Origin: Trichaptum fuscoviolaceum
Lineage: Eukaryota > Basidiomycota > Agaricomycetes > Hymenochaetales > Trichaptaceae
Direction: 5' to 3'
Assembly: GCA_910574455.1 (NCBI GenBank)
Contig: CAJSYZ010000007.1
Location: 2,797,773-2,861,772 of the forward strand
DNA length: 64,000 nucleotides
The position numbers were made by a program, and so were the translations under genes. The notes beneath the pieces were generated by a model that saw nothing but the letters and a program-made list of their open reading frames with translations, was not told the origin of the DNA and did no database searches. This document shows positions 46,006 to 60,816 of this stretch, piece after piece (position 1 is the first letter of the stretch; the number at the start of each line of letters is the position of its first letter).

Positions 46006-48346
46006 TCAAGGCTGCGGGTCCAAGTCCGGGTCAGTGTCAGCCTGAGCCTGAGGTATTATAATTCTGGGGAATTCAGCCTCATTATAGAGTTGCTCGAGGA
46101 TTGCGAAAGCAGGGATTGTATATGTTATGTCGAGTCGATCTTCATCAACCCCGACCCCAGATGCGACGAGACCTCCCCACCGTCCTCGTAAGTCAGCGAC
46201 GACAGCTCCAGAATCACCTGCTGTCGAGAAGACGTCCGATAGCGGCGAATACACGGTCCAGTACAGGTGTTGGTCATACGTGAGAATGTATGTGGGACGG
46301 TTGTTGCGATAGCACACATTGACGCGGACGAAGGAGATTGCCTCCATAGGGTTGGCCATGCCGACTGTCACACCGGTGGAAGCACCAGCTTTTATAACTG
46401 GGATCGAAACATTCATCTCAGCGCTCGGGATGATATCGGCCCTGATAGGCAACGAGTTATTTTCGGGATATAACTCATGTTGCTCATTGAAAAATGTTCG
46501 TATCCTGTTCAAAATAGTGTTGTCCTGCGCGTAGATACCGAAGTTCAAAACGTTATAGTATGGGACCACTGTGTTAGCCATTACGGTATGGCACAGCTGG
46601 ACGACAGCAATATCGCGGTCGTACATGCTCCGGTAGTTCTCGCGCCTTGGTGAAGGCGAATAGACTACTGCGCCGATGACCAGGGTGTTTGAGTTGTCAC
46701 TAGTATCCGCATGCCATGTCTGAAGCTGAGTTTTGAAGTTGTTCAGTTCGCTCCTTACTTGTTGCACGTCTGCTATAGCCTGTACGTAGTCAACCCGGGT
46801 CTGTGCATGGCGTAACAATTTCTCTAGAAGTTCCTCCTCCACCGAACTCAGGTACGATTTGTAAACATAATCGTAGTGGATCGTAGGTGCAATTTGCACG
46901 CGTTTCAAGTTGTAGGCGGTGGCGTTCTCGACTCTATTGTCAATATGTGAGATGGTGTCTGGAAGCAATACATGACGACACGTTATGAAGTGCGATAGAA
47001 GCCTGGCTTCCTGTCCTTCCGACTGAACTGGAATCTGCACAACAAGTCCCAGAGTTCCGTACGATCGCTTTCCTCGGGGGCTGACAGCAACGCCTGGTTG
47101 CACCGATATAGCGTGTGAGACAGTGGTCTGGACCTTGTGCAACATCCGTTGCATGAATGATCCCAGATCAGATTGTGAGGGGTCAGGAACGGGTGGCAGC
47201 ATGAGGACGAGCTGACCCCAAACTTCGTCATCCACTTCCCTGAGAGGTGCAGCGTTCGGTTGAGGTTCGGGATTCGGTCGTTCAACATCAGGTACAGGGA
47301 CATACGTCTCAGGTGGGATTTGGTTTATAGCCATATAGACCAGGGGGTCTGCATCATGATCAGCTTGTTCGTCGGTGTCGACATGACGAAATTCTATGGC
47401 CTCGCGAAATTCTACCTCGAACCGCCCTGATAACTTGAATGTCCAGCGCTTGCGAATGCAGCTTCTAATCGCGTCGGCGCATTCACAATAAACATCACCA
47501 ACAGGCCTCTCGTAGTCGGAGGGCATAAGCACCTCCAACTCGGACGGTATTACTCCAATCCACACGACAACAGGATCTGACCTCCCGTCTTCCCCCTTCC
47601 CGTCTTTATGATATCCAATCTTGCATATATCTATGCATGTCACGGTATGCCTGACGTGAAAGCGATCAAAAGCGTCTTCAAATATAGGTAGCAAAACGGG
47701 CCATTGCCCGATCAGAGGGCAGTCGTTGTCGAGGACGTTCAAGAACTTTTCTTTTCCCCGATGTTGATGGTCCTCTTTTCGCCGCCGATCATGGTTCGAT
47801 CTGCCAACCAGAGGAGGGTTGGACCGAATCCCGATATAATACTGACAGGTATAAAAACTCGACTCGGAGTTCAGTGTCGCCACTGGCCTTCTAAATGGCT
47901 AATTGAGGTAAATGGGGGATCGGTGACATTCAGCATGGTGAAAATTTCAATTAAACAGCAGTACATACTAGTACCTGAGCCCGGCCCACCGGCGATGACT
48001 TCAAGTCCAAGTTGGATGTGAGATAACAAATTTGAAATTGTAGTATAAGACGCTAAGACATAACTCACTTCCAAATTCAAAGAGCTGCCACTTGGCAGCC
48101 TGAGGCTGGCATTGACTTGCTGTGCCAGTGAGCCGCCGGGACGACTCGGACGCTTCATCCGGTCTCGGTTGCCCGGATTCATCGTATTGTGAATAAAAGC
48201 TGCAAGAGACAGTCAGTAATAATAAGGGGAATGGGAGAGCAGACAATAGTTGAATGCGGGAAGGATAGTGACACGGGAGGAAAGGACATACTACTTTTCA
48301 GATGAATGAGCGAGGACGAGGAGGGCAAAGGGCGAGGACCTGGCAT
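46006..48346 (-). CDS. Trypsin-like protein with complete triad, copy B
   Basis: Same exons and frame as 9277-11617; the long last exon is intact. One non-silent difference is seen in the N-terminal module (AIRSS to AIRSC near 47459) and one substitution in an intron near 48053. That both copies are intact contrasts with the frameshifts in the neighbouring array genes. Confidence 0.8.
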
Positions 48347-48636
48347 TGAAGCTTCTTCAAGTCATACTTTATAGAGTAGTTGCAGCCTGAGTGGCTGCGG
48401 TACTAGTACTATTAGCTATTTTCGTAACGTACCCAGACCAGGCTACTACTAGTAGGCTGAGTAAGTAGTATGTCTGCGTGTAGTAGACACGCCGCCACAG
48501 CACTGCCAGTGAGACATATAAGGAAAGTCGCCTGGCCTTCAAGTCATCCACACACCCAAAGCACAACCGGGCCAGCACTTACTCAGAACGTTCTGGGCAG
48601 AAATCCAGCGACTTCGGCAGCCTGAGCAATGAACCA

Positions 48637-49229
48637 CTCTGGCAATCACTATTCACTGGGTACCGAGCCACGAAGACATGGCCGCGAACGGCGAACAAGC
48701 CTGAGTGGACGCGAAAGCCGAAATCGCGGCACAATTCTCCGACTCGAGATAGGTTGGACGCCTGAAGCATCCCGATGTTGCAGACCGGAAACTCCAATCC
48801 TCCTTGCGCTGGAAGACGGAGTGGATCAGATTGAAGAGTGGGAAGAAACTGCGCGCCGTTGACCTCACTGCACCGTCTCGGGCAGTTCGCAGAATCTGCA
48901 AGGATCGGAGCCGGAACGAGTGTGTGATCATCACACAACTCCGGACGGGATACACACCACTCAATACTCACTTGGCCCGCATATTGTGCACTGACCCTCC
49001 TCTCTGTTTCAATTGCCAAGTTCCGGATCCGGTCTCCCATTATCTCTTCACGTGCCAGTGTCGATTGCCAGTGTGTACGCAGACACCCGCCGACTCGGAG
49101 CACTCCAAACGTCACTCAAAAATAAACCCTTCACATTGAGATCAACCCTGGGCAAGGGTACCAGGCATGACCTAGTCCTGCACTACATCAAGGACAACGC
49201 TTTCCCCACCTGTTCCCGGCCATCGCGAC
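48637..49229 (+). pseudogene. LINE RNase H/zinc-finger fragment, copy B
   Basis: Same dead fragment as 11908-12500, with one Ser-to-Pro change in the knuckle region (CTDPPLCFNC). Stops are shared, so the element was dead before duplication. Confidence 0.8.
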
Positions 49230-50079
49230 TCAATGAACCCGGCTTTTTCTACTTATTCCTCGCTTTTTCTCTCTCTCCCGCTCAAAGGAAGGGCACTGTG
49301 TTCAAGTTCCGGAATTGCGTGAGCCTGAGCCTGACTCGGAGTGCCGGCAATTTGAAAGCTCGGCCCGTTTTTTACTACGACTAGTACTATCAGTTTATTT
49401 ACTAATAGTATACACTCGGAACGCCTCCGACTCGGATTCTCGGATTCTCGAAAGCGGTTCCCCCCATCGACTCGGACTCGGAGCACTGTATAAAAACCAT
49501 CACCAACATATTGTATCAACACTTGAACAATTCCTGTAACTGTATGCACTCCCCTCTGAGAGTCTTTCAAGCAACACTTCGCCTCACAATACCGTCATTC
49601 GGCATATCTCAATCTGATCATACCCTTTGCACTTTTTCTTGTTTGTTAAAATTATTCTGCGCTTTCAAGTTCTACAATTACATTCAAGTTACAGTAGTGT
49701 TAAATTACAATGTATTCTAAGTGCGCCATCATCATGATAGGCCCTACTTAAGGGCCTGCGGTCACTATAATGGAATAATACATCAAATCAAATTAGTCAT
49801 GGTGCCACTGCCAGTGGTACTGTGCCAACCCGACTCGGAGTCGGACTCGGCGTGCCACTGCCAGTGTTTTCTAACGCCGACTCCTCGTCAAGGATAACTT
49901 CAAGTTCGGATTTTGGAGGGTACACCGCCATGACCTCATCACAACTTGAATACTAATCATTGAAATCATATTTGACATGCCCTTGCCGTGCTCTCTCAAG
50001 GTACAAATTATATAGTCATATATGCCAACATACTCACAGGCATGCTAACGCCTAGAAATAGGATTTAACTCTATTCAAG
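49230..50079. repeat. Intergenic word-rich stretch, copy B
   Basis: Equivalent of 12501-13349, with the same words in the same places and one base added near 49604. No gene seen. Confidence 0.7.
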
Positions 50080-53000
50080 TTATCTGGCTTCGTATAATGT
50101 TTCATGCATGTGCATATCAGCGAATCTGTTAACATAAAACTTATCGTAAAAGTCCAAGGAGCCTTCCGGTTCCAATGATTTCGGAGGAGATTCATCACCC
50201 TTCGGGACCCCAAGGAGGTGAGCTAACCGAAAGATATCCCCTAGAGCTATCACGGTAAACTTCGAACTCTTAGAGAGCGGTAGGTGGCTCTGCCACTGGC
50301 ACTCTGTTGAGGACCACTTGCGACAGATTGAGAGGTAGGGGTCGTGAACTCGTACTCTGGTTCGACTATCCACATACTTGTTTTTGGGTCAGGCGAGTCT
50401 CCAACGCATTTGTAAAACTGGACGAGAGCACATTCGTGACGTTCCACTTTGTCGGTGAAGGAAAATAGAAGCATAACACGGGCAACTCTCATTCCTGCAA
50501 ATCCCTTTTTGCCGGAGCTAACTCGAACAAGAACTGCATCTCGTCGAGGTTTTCCACGCCAAGAGGGGCTAGACCTAATCACTTCCCTCATTGCTTGTTC
50601 TATGGGAATCGATTCACCACGGTAGGCAAAGAAAGCGGTGGCCGAATGGAAAACTGAAAAGTCATTGCTCATATCCAGTTCAAAGTGTTCAAATCTGTTG
50701 TAGTCCGATTCGGCCATGCCAGCAGAGCACTCTGAATCGGAGTTGTGGTTGCACCTTTCGTACTTGTTGAATAAGTACTTTTTTATGAGTTGTCGGAGCT
50801 GTCGGAGCTCTGGATGGCCTTTTTTTGCCGCAAGAGCGCTGAGCTGTTTAGGGTACACCTTGCTGGACTCTGTGTGGACGACAACAAGGAAGTTAGATGT
50901 GCAGCATCAGAAAGACGTGTTACTGACGCTGTCTCGAAGCCATTAGCATTAAGCTCAAAGGGTCATTTCTGCCACCCAAGTGGAACTGGCATTCAGCAAA
51001 TCCTCTGCCATGAACCGCACCACGCTGTGGCCCATCCGCTAAACCTTCCGAATCGTCCAGATCTGCAATTTCATTTGGCTCTTGATTGGCCGCAATATCA
51101 TCGAAGAAGTCCTCTGTATCATTGGCTGCACCTACAAATAGTACGCCATGATGTTGCATTTCCTCTCTTTGATTACGGGTCCTCTCAGTGTCATCCGTGA
51201 CCGTCTCTGATATATTTTTCCGCAAAACGTCTCGCAAGGCTTTCCACGTAGCCTCAGCCAGCGTATCGTCCAGCAGTCCACGCCTTTTGAAGTCTGCCCT
51301 CGACGCAATAAGTTTGCTGAGTCGTTGGTTCGCTGTAATCATCTGACCCAAAGGATCATTTTTGTTTGAACGTCGCCATGTCTGCTTGACCGCGTAGATG
51401 TGTTTGTTTTCTGTTATAGATGAACACAACCCGCTAGGTGCAGCAAAGAGAGGGATCATTGTAGGATAATGGGTCATGGCATGTTGTCGTGGCAGCGAAA
51501 AGTTATCCCGGATGCCCTTCGCTATGAATATTTGCCGATATTGATGAAAGTGATCCAGAGAGGCTTTGATCTGATCAAGAGTCGAGGCTGTTATCGTGTA
51601 CCGACGCACAAGGTAACAGAAGTCCAGAAATGCACTCAATGCGTGAATTATATCATCGTGCACAATGCCCACAATAGCCGGAAGATATACCTAAGCGGAT
51701 TGCATCAAATATCAGCAAACCACCGCGTCGAACGAGATGAAAAGACCATATACTTTCATAAGTGCCTTTGAATCATTACCTGTCCATTGCTTGAAGCCTC
51801 GACCTTCGGGAAATCTGCGAAGACCAGGAAAAGGAGCAGCGACTCTGATTCTATGCGAAAGTTAGCACTGAGACTCATATTATTCTACTTGTAAGAGAAT
51901 AGCACCTTTTATCCACAATATCCAGCTCTGTTGTGGTCAAGCTCTGGCATATCCACTCGACAAGATGATCCTTGAACACGCCTTTGATGATTTGGTGCAG
52001 AAGGTCCGGAGAAATGAGATCGCATATATCTGCACGCGGGAAGTCATTGGTGAAGGGCTACGGGTTATCGTTGTGGTAAGTGCACATCCAATGGAGAATT
52101 CGGAACCCTTACCACAATATCTTGGTGGAACCCATACTCTTTACGAATTGTTGCTCTACTTATGCTGTTATCATCGACTTGTTCTATCAATCGTTCGTGC
52201 AGCTCTTTTGTTCGAGGATTTGTAAAGAATTCCGGATTATCTAGGTTCTTGTGAGGTGCTGTGCATCTATAAAGACACATTAAGCCATTTTCTCGGGCTC
52301 GGATGCGATGTTGGGGAAGGACGGTACTTACTTGCAGCACCATCCTGTGCATATTGCGCATAGACTCACCTGTTCCGGATAATCGGCTATATACGAGCCG
52401 AGTCCGAGAATCGACCTACGAAAGTGACCATCAGGGCACCGGAGAATGGTTCGCTCTTTGTTCATGGACATTGCGCTCTTCAGTGGTCTCAAGATTCTCG
52501 ATATAGATGAATGAAAGACTTGATGTCGAAAGCGGCGGAATTCATCCGACTTTTCGTATTGCCGCTCAGCTGCAAAATGTGTCAGAACTAATCAAATATT
52601 ATGGTATGGTACACACTCTTTGGTATTGCTAGAAATGCTATAAGCTGGACTGTATTCAATTTCTGTGACCGCCGGGCCTTGTTAGATATATTCCCGATGG
52701 AGAGATATAACGGATAGTATTCGTTGTTTCCAGTTCCGACAGAGACTGTTGTCTTGTCGCTCCCTAAGATTACCGGGACAAACATAGATCCATGGACTGC
52801 TTTATCTTCGGCGTAGATCTTATTCTAAGTCAAGGATAATCAGTATGTTTCCTGCGAGTTCATGAGTCATGACCTACAGCCTGTTCCCAAGCAAAATTTC
52901 CGGACATGTAATTTCTGAACACTCGTTCTTTGTTGTCACTGGCATCAGAGTCCTCCTTTGGCTGATATTCACGAAATGGAACACAGTCGAATTCGCTTTC

Positions 53001-54201
53001 CAAAGCCGGATTATCCACCAAATTACGGATCACTTCCAAAGGATCCCGATACCATACATCATACTCTTTCCTCTTCCATGACTCGGAGTTCTCGTTTGTT
53101 GCCTTTTGGCCATTGTCATTCGTATAGAAGTTACTGAAGGATTTCCAAGGCACATCACCAACTCTCGTAGCGTCAATGACATTGTACAACTTCTGTGCAT
53201 CTCCATCGAGCAGCGTACTAGTAATATCCAAATCCGAGTCCTCGTCAGGCTCTGTCGCGTCGAAATCAGAATATCCGCCAGATTTCGCATTATCCGCGAG
53301 GTGGATTAGCTGATATGCCTTCATGATTCCAAGAAGCTTCGTTATGTTACCAGCAGACATTTGCTCTTCTCGATAGAGAAAATCTGCGAGCTCGAAATCT
53401 GCTCGGCACGAATAGGGAAACCAATCATTTGATGTAGGTTTGTTTCGAGGAACGGGGGGTTCTTCGTCTTTTAAGAAGGTTCCTTCTGCATCGCATGGAG
53501 TGGCTGCACGGTGTCTGGTGTCAGAGTACTACAGTAAACCGAGGACAATAAACATGGCACGCACCATTCAAGTATCTGTGATACACCTTCAAGTTATCCC
53601 CGCTCTCCTCATGATCTCCAATGTCTAAGTCCAAGTCTTCAGAGGACGCGCTACGGTCATCACTTCCAATGACAGAATGTGACTGAGAATCAGGTCCGCC
53701 TACTAGTAGGTCTCGAAGCAGTTCGTCTCGGCCTACTATACTGAGCATCGAGATATCTTGTGTAAGCATGGAGATATCGTAATCGTAGGAGTCAGAGCCA
53801 CTCTCAAGATGACTTTCTGTTGGAAGTTCAGACAACCTAGGGAGAACTTGAAAAGTTGGAGCTCGTGTGGGTCGACTTGGAATGGGTGAAGAATCATAGT
53901 CATGACCACTACCACTGGCAGTAGAACTTGCCATGAATGATGACGTCGGATGAGCTGAATATTCATGTCTTGTTCTTCCAGATTGACTCTTGAACGTCCT
54001 ACTACAGCCGGGCAAGGTGCATCGAATAGTTGGTGGAAAATGAAAGGGATCGTGCTTTTTCCGTGTCGCTGGCATCAACTTGAATGTAGCCTCAGTAGAA
54101 GTACTAGTACACGTCTTGGGTCTTTGGGTCTCACACCTGAGCCTCAGCCTGAGGCTGCCAGTGAGCCTGAGTGAACCTGACTCGGAGTTAAAATTAGTCA
54201 T
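50080..54201 (-). CDS. Plavaka-type transposase, copy B, 3' end frameshifted
   Basis: Domain order as in 13350-17466. A two-base AG insertion near 50274 shifts the C-terminal exon after RATYRS. An in-frame three-base insertion near 53941 adds one Ser after the finger (HPTSSFM). The N-terminal finger exon and the central catalytic stretches are otherwise preserved. Confidence 0.8.
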
Positions 54202-54318
54202 AGCAGTAGTGGGCGTAAATTTTCAACTTGTCTAAGATAGACGCCCCCGCCTCCCTGATCTTGAACTTGCACCTTCGATCCATCTTATCCTCATACAAGA
54301 CTCAAAACACTGCACAAA

Positions 54319-57300
54319 ATGTCAACTCGAAGACAGACAAGGGCTAAGAACAGCGATCAGCACCCCGGAGCAGTAGTTGAACAGCTCAGAACAAGACGAA
54401 CACAGGAGGAGATATTGCGGGAGAAGGAAGAAAAAGAGAAAAAGAAAGTACGGCAGGCAGAAAGGCGGGATGAGGCATTGAAGGAGAAGGAAGAGAAGGA
54501 AAAGCAGAAGGAAGAGCGGGCAGCTTTCCGCAGAGCTGCGGCCCAGCAAGTCGCGGTTGCGAAAGAGAGGAAAAAAACTCGCTGCGGAGCAAAAACGGGC
54601 AGCAAAAGAACAAGAGGCAGCTGACAAGGTTCGCAAGAAGGTGACTGCAGCAGAGAACCAAGAAGCAGCGATGCTAGAGACCGTAGAGCTTGAAAACAAC
54701 TTGTCGAAGGCTCTTGAGACACGCACCCAGATGGGCTCAACAGTGCCCAAACTCACTGGCAAACGTGGACGTAGAAAGCCAAAAGGCGAAGCTAGTAGTA
54801 AGTCTTCAACTTTAGATCAGTGATGACACAGATTTGAACTAGCATAAACAGGCTCGAAGAACGATGTTAAAGACGTATCGGGTTGTGAAGATGGACACAA
54901 CGAAGACTTGGATATTCGTGAGTAACATTGCCTATACATTTTCAGATGATCTCAAAGCTCGGAGGTTAAACACTGTGACTCACGTTCATGCGAAGCAGCG
55001 AGTATGGATGAGCCAAACAGGAAGCCTGCAAAAAAGGCTAGGAAGGAAGATTCCAAAGGTGAACTTCCATTTCGCACACGTGTGCAGACCGCAAAGATGT
55101 CCAGGTCTGCCGCCACTCCCAGCGACGCATTCTTTCACGCTCCTGCAGGACCGAACGAGAGTCTTTCTGGTGAAGAAACGGACATAATAGACTCGCCCGC
55201 TACGTCAAGGCGGAACGACAAGACAAAACGCCCTGTCAGGGCGCTTCGCAACACAGATGATTCCACTTTCATCGGTGAAGAGGGTGGAGGTCTTGAGTTG
55301 CCAGTCTCAGAAAGGATCAATTTGTGAGTTTGAAGTTTGAATCTTGCATTGCGTCTGAATCAGTATCTGGTACTGTCAAGTCGATGTAATAGTGAGTGCG
55401 AAGCTTGATTTAGACTCAATTATTAAACATCATCCCGACTAGTACTAGATTACGACTAATGAGCCTGCCACTGGCAGCGGATGCACTGGCAGTGCCAGTG
55501 ACCGGCGTGACACTCCCGGGCCGAGACCCAACTTGGAAGTCCTTCACCTGCAACATTGACTCGGACGCTCTTGTCTTTGCTACCACTGTATTATGAGTCT
55601 TGCTGACGCAAAGCTACACCAGACACACCATCCCATTGCCAGATGATGAAAACTTAAGTCCCTGGGAGGATGAAGGAGAAACAATAACCCTTACAAGCTA
55701 TCATGGTGTAAAAAATAGCACAATCAGCGTACAACAGAAGGCACATCTTGTCGATTCGGAATCAAATGCAGTGAGTTGATGGAGCATTAGAATGGCAAGT
55801 GCAGTCTGAATAACTTGTTTATAGGGTGGAAGCGATCCGAAGAGGCTAACAAGGCCGGCTCAAGCTTGTGTGAGTCCGACTGATTACTGTTCGATTCATG
55901 TCAGTTACTCCATGACTGTTTGTTCATATTCCTTCGTTATTATTTATCTGCCAACTGCCGTGTCATGAACAGGATGGAGGTAGCAGCAACGTCAACTCGA
56001 AGAAAAGGAAGTTATTGCATGACACTCTTTCCGGGTCGCAGGTTTCAACGGTAAGCGACGTCATATCATTTACATTTTTCAATCTACTGAGCAATCCCTT
56101 CCCGTACTCGAGGATAAGAACCACAAGATAAAACCAGGTGGACAGGTGAGTACCAGACAGTGATCTTCATGGTACATCCTTCCTTCATTGCTTACTGAAT
56201 TGGTATTTTGATAGGATGCAAACAAGAGAACTGCTAATTCGCAGCTTAGCGCACCGGTAAGTCTATCTTATTTCAACTTCTCTCGTTCCCCCCTTATTTA
56301 TGGTTGTAAGGTGCAATCACTAGCCTTGGAACCCCGTGTACAGGTATGTGTGAGTGTCGATGCACCCTAGGCTCACTTCCGGTGCTCTCCTGTGGCAACT
56401 ATTCGTTTCCTTCTTCACTTTGAGTCGATCGCTAATGGGTGCATATGAATAGGAAATCACAGTCACAAAGAACGGAAAGAGGAAGTCGCCACCAGACACC
56501 GACTCTCAGGTTAATGTGGTAATTCTTCTACCTTGATGTGCAATGAATTCCTTCATTTTATGTTTACTTATTTTCAGCCATTTCAATTGGCTAATAAAAC
56601 TGTCAAGATCAAGAAGTCATTGTTGACTGACATGGACACACCGGCCGGTGCCACAGTAAGTGTCAATTCTATGGTAACCGGCATTTTAAGTTCGTATCTG
56701 ATCAGGCGGAAAGGACTTGAGTAAGAAGAGGAACCCCTCTGATATTCCTTATCGGCCTGAGGCCGATACGACGGTAAGTGCTTCTTTTCGATCTGCTCAC
56801 TTGCCTTGGATAACAGCTTTCTGACGTGTTGCAGCCGGAGATTGGATCCGCTACCTCTAATCGCAAGAGGCAGTCGCTTGTGGCTGATAATGAAGTAAGT
56901 GAGAGTTGATTGATACACTCTAAATGTGAGCATTCACCTTCTTTTCTTAATAGTCTGGTGGTCGAAACATGTCGTTAGCACCTCGGGCACCGTCGCTTGC
57001 AATGAAGAGTGCATCCTGCACCCCCGGACCCGAAGTGTTAGTGACTGGGGCTTATCAAGGTCATCGCAAAGTCTCTCGGACTACTAGCTCAGTTTGTCGA
57101 ATCAAATTCATTTCTATGACATATTTTGTTGATTTACTTATATGCAGACATCAGTGGGACTTGAGGACAAGGATCGAAATGAAGGAAGGGAAGGATCTCG
57201 CGTGCCAGGCAGGAAAAGGGCGACGAACCAGTGTCTCCCTCCCGGTACTCAGGCAGGTTGGACTCATATTCTATTACCTTCACTATTTCGCGCAGTTGGA

Positions 57301-58407
57301 AAATCCGTCACACCATGGCAAACCCCGGACCAATAAGCTCATCAGCTCACTGTGGGGGAAAGTGTTTGATTCTGTGGAACTTAGTTACGAAACTCAGTTC
57401 GCTGATATCTGTTCTCTAGTTGAGTCATTTTTACTTATTCTCAAGTTACCTTTACCAAATTGAGATGCAATCCTCGTATTTCAGGCGGCCCAGAGATGCT
57501 CTGATAGCTGGCGCAAGAAACTTTTTGAGAAAGCTGAGCAATCAGTTGCCAGTTTTATCAGCGGCGAACAATTAAAGTCAATGCAAAACGAAGCAATTGT
57601 GAAGACGTTGCAGACGCTAGTTGACAAGAAGAAAGCCGAACCGTTTCTATGGGAAAGCTGGTATAGTATGGAGAGGGTAAGTAAAAGAGTGTTTATTGTC
57701 GCGTTTTGTGTCCATGCATTGACCCTAAATGTACAGAAGCAAGGACTGTTCTGCTCTGACCTTGTGGTCTCAGTGTTGTCCGTACACATTGTCTTGGCCA
57801 TGGGTCGGCATAAAATACTGGACAGAAACACCATAGGAAAGCCTATCGGTGCCCTCGCCCTTGCGGCAACAGCGGTATCTATTTTTTCAGTACTTATATT
57901 GTCCTTATCCGCTGATCTTCTCATGGATAGGTCAAGGTTGCCATTGATAAACAGGTGGCTCGGTTGCAAAATATCAAAGAAGAACTTGGCGGCGCTGAGT
58001 GGTATTTCACTAGCGCTCTGTGGCAGCCTCATACGGACGACTATGTTAACTTGTTGTCGAATCCCTCTTTCTTCACTGAATCAAACTGGGAAAAGGTTCG
58101 ATCCCGCCTCCTAGCTTACGATGCCAGTACAGATATCGACACGAGAAAGAACACCGAACTTGTTGGATCGGGTATCACTGGCAGGGACTTTTCCTTGTAT
58201 TTTGACGGTGTAGATGCAGATTCGACCTGCGAGAAAGCGTATGACGAAGGCGCTGATAATTGGGAAGACGGAACCGACGATAAGGGCGAAGAGCGTGAGG
58301 GGGCTGAACATAGAAGCGAGATGGAAGGTGATGCAGAGGACGAACATGCTAATGCTAAGGGCGACGACGACCTGAGCGAGAGCGGGGACGAGGGCGTTGA
58401 GAAGATT

Positions 58408-58441
<34 letters not shown>

Positions 58442-58632
58442 GCGTTGAGAAGATTGAGGACGAGGGCGAGGACGAGGACGAGGGCGAGGGCGAGGACGAG
58501 GGCGAGGACGAGGACGAGGACGAGGGCGAAGGCGAGGGCGAGGGCGAGGACAAGGATTTAGGTGGAGATGGTGATCATGAGGAGGACGACGCTTCAAAAT
58601 GGGATTCGGCTACGGACTGCGTAGACTTCTAA
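54319..58632 (+). CDS. Companion gene, copy B
   Basis: Equivalent of 17584-21895. Here the first exon gains an A near 54580 and so shifts earlier than copy A. The exon near 56030 keeps a T that copy A lacks, giving the clean frame SKKRKLLHDTLSGSQVST. A C is inserted near 57331 in the WQTPD exon. Neither copy alone gives one clean frame. The acidic tail is identical. Confidence 0.6.
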
Positions 58633-59545
58633 GGGCAAATCGATCACTGGTGAGCCTCTTCTTTTCGTTTCTGTCCGTGCGCTCAATATTATATTACCAT
58701 CGACTCGCAGAGCAGCCTTCGTTTCTACTGGTCCGCCAAAGAACATGCAGAATTGAAGGTACGGCAGCGAAGTGTGACCTGCCACTGCCCGTCACGGCAG
58801 AGGTTCACGGTAATGTCGTGGGGGATCCCTTCATAGCGACTGCTATGCTTAGTCTTGCGTAGATGACTGATGTACTTGAACACTGAGGCACTGATAGCTA
58901 AATAATGTTGTCTTATATATTTCTGATGCAATGAAATACTTGGATCGTTCTTATGCACTTAGACTCTTGAGCACTGCAATTTGTCTTACAACACTTGTCT
59001 ACTGCTGTAATTAAAGGATGATACACTGGAGCACTGGGGTGCTGAATGCCTGAAACACTTAGAGCACTGATTCAGCCATCTTTCCTTATTTAAGCCAGCC
59101 CGCACTTATTTCAGCCAACTTGTCCTGAATAATGGGAGGACATGCATGAATAAGTGAAGCTTGCCTTATTTAAGACTTCAGTCTCTCAGGACGTTTAAGT
59201 AACACTTAAGTCACTTTCAGCAGAAAGTAGTTTCCCTGATGAAAGGAGAGGACGGATCCGCTGGAACTCAAAATGCAATCGCCGCGATATCTTCGCGTCG
59301 GGTGCCAAGATCTGTGGCGAATGCACAGAGCTGGAAAGACAAATATTGAGCTCTGTATTGGCTGGAAGGGCAAAAAAAGTTGACATCTAGCTGTCCTATG
59401 GATTGGCGCATACTAATTTGCGCGTAAGTTCGCGAGCCGGGGCTAGCAGTAAGCGATGTAGTGGGACTCAGGCGAAGCGGGGAGAAAAAATGTGCATAGA
59501 GGCTGGTGAAATGCAAGGATTGCAACCATGAGAGAGCCTCTCAGT
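58633..59545. other. Intergenic, copy B equivalent of 21896-22810
   Basis: It lacks ACTAGT at about 59443 and gains CTCA at about 59467 relative to copy A; otherwise nearly the same. No gene seen. Confidence 0.4.
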
Positions 59546-60040
59546 CAATTACACTCTAATTTTTGCATAGATAGCTTCCATCTTGATGCCCGCAGATAGG
59601 CTTCAAATTTCAAAAAGAGTGCATTAAAATTGAGGTCGCAAATGAGCATTCAAGTTTGCGGCCAACTGAGTCCGCGTCCGACTCGCGGCCAAATTGGGTC
59701 GCACTGTACTGAAAATGCAAAGGTTGCAATCATTAAAGACACTACATCTCATTTACACTCTAATTTTTGCATCGATAGATTCCATCTTGATGCCCGCAGA
59801 TACGCTGAAAATTTGGAAAAGAGTGCTTCAAAATTGAGCTCGGAAATGAGCATTCAAGGTCAACTCGACTCACGGCACAAACCGTAACCAGCCGGACTGA
59901 AAATGCAAAGATTCGTACCATTACAGTGCCACATCTCAATTACACTCTAGTTTTTACACCCAATAGCATTCATTTCGATGCCCGCAGCTAGTCTACAAAG
60001 TTTGGCGAAGAAAACATAAAAATTGGCTCGAAAGTGAGCA
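59546..60040. repeat. Three imperfect tandem repeats, copy B
   Basis: Equivalent of 22811-23300. Substitutions in the first repeat (for example TTTCAAAAAGAGTG for TTTGGAGAAGATTG near 59610) make it more like the second repeat, as expected from exchange between repeats. Confidence 0.75.
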
Positions 60041-60250
60041 CTCGAGTGAGCCGTGACCCGGCCCGCCGGCGGGAGTCCGAGTCACTGAGTGCCAGCGCGC
60101 GACGCGCGTTGCCTGCGTCGCCGCTTTGCTCTCAACCACTCGCTGGCTTCAGATCATTTCTCTCGACTGAACATTTGCGACGGCGGCGCATCCGCGTTCT
60201 CGAGCTCCTGATATGGCGGGAGCGGCAAGCACACTGCAGAGCGCCAGCAC

Positions 60251-60536
60251 GACGCAATCAGCCCTCAAGGAATGCAACCGACTGCTTGAGCCCTGCAACA
60301 CACACTGAAGACACTCTTTGATCAATTTCTGCACTGCAACACCCACTGAAGACATTTTTGACTGCTTTCTGCCCTCAAGGAATGCACTGAAGACACTCTT
60401 TGATCAATTTCTGCCCTCAAGAAGTGTTGCAACACCCACTGAAGACATTTTTGACCGCTTTCTGCCCTCAAGGAATGCAACCGAGCCCTGCAACACACCC
60501 TTTCCCTCAAGGAATGCAACCGATTCCTCTTGCGAC
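60251..60536. repeat. CCCTCAAGGAATGCAACCGA minisatellite, copy B
   Basis: Same arrangement as 23515-23800, apparently without changes. Confidence 0.75.
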
Positions 60537-60816
60537 GGCGTGGAAGCATTGAAAGCGATGGAATGGTTGCTAGGGCGAAAAAAAGGTGCTGTCTCCACTT
60601 CGCAATACTGACAACCTGCGTGCCCCAGCTTCAAGAAGACACCAGCAGCCAGAGCTCGAAGCGCGGCCGGACAGACTGCTTGCGCTGTCGCGCACCGCGG
60701 ACTGCGACTGAGCGGAAGAGTGCCTTTGCGACCATAGTCGCAAAGCACACCCCTCAGTCCCTGTTCCTCGCGCGCGTCTGACCCGGCGGTGTGCGTGCAC
60801 GAAGCAAGAAGCGCGA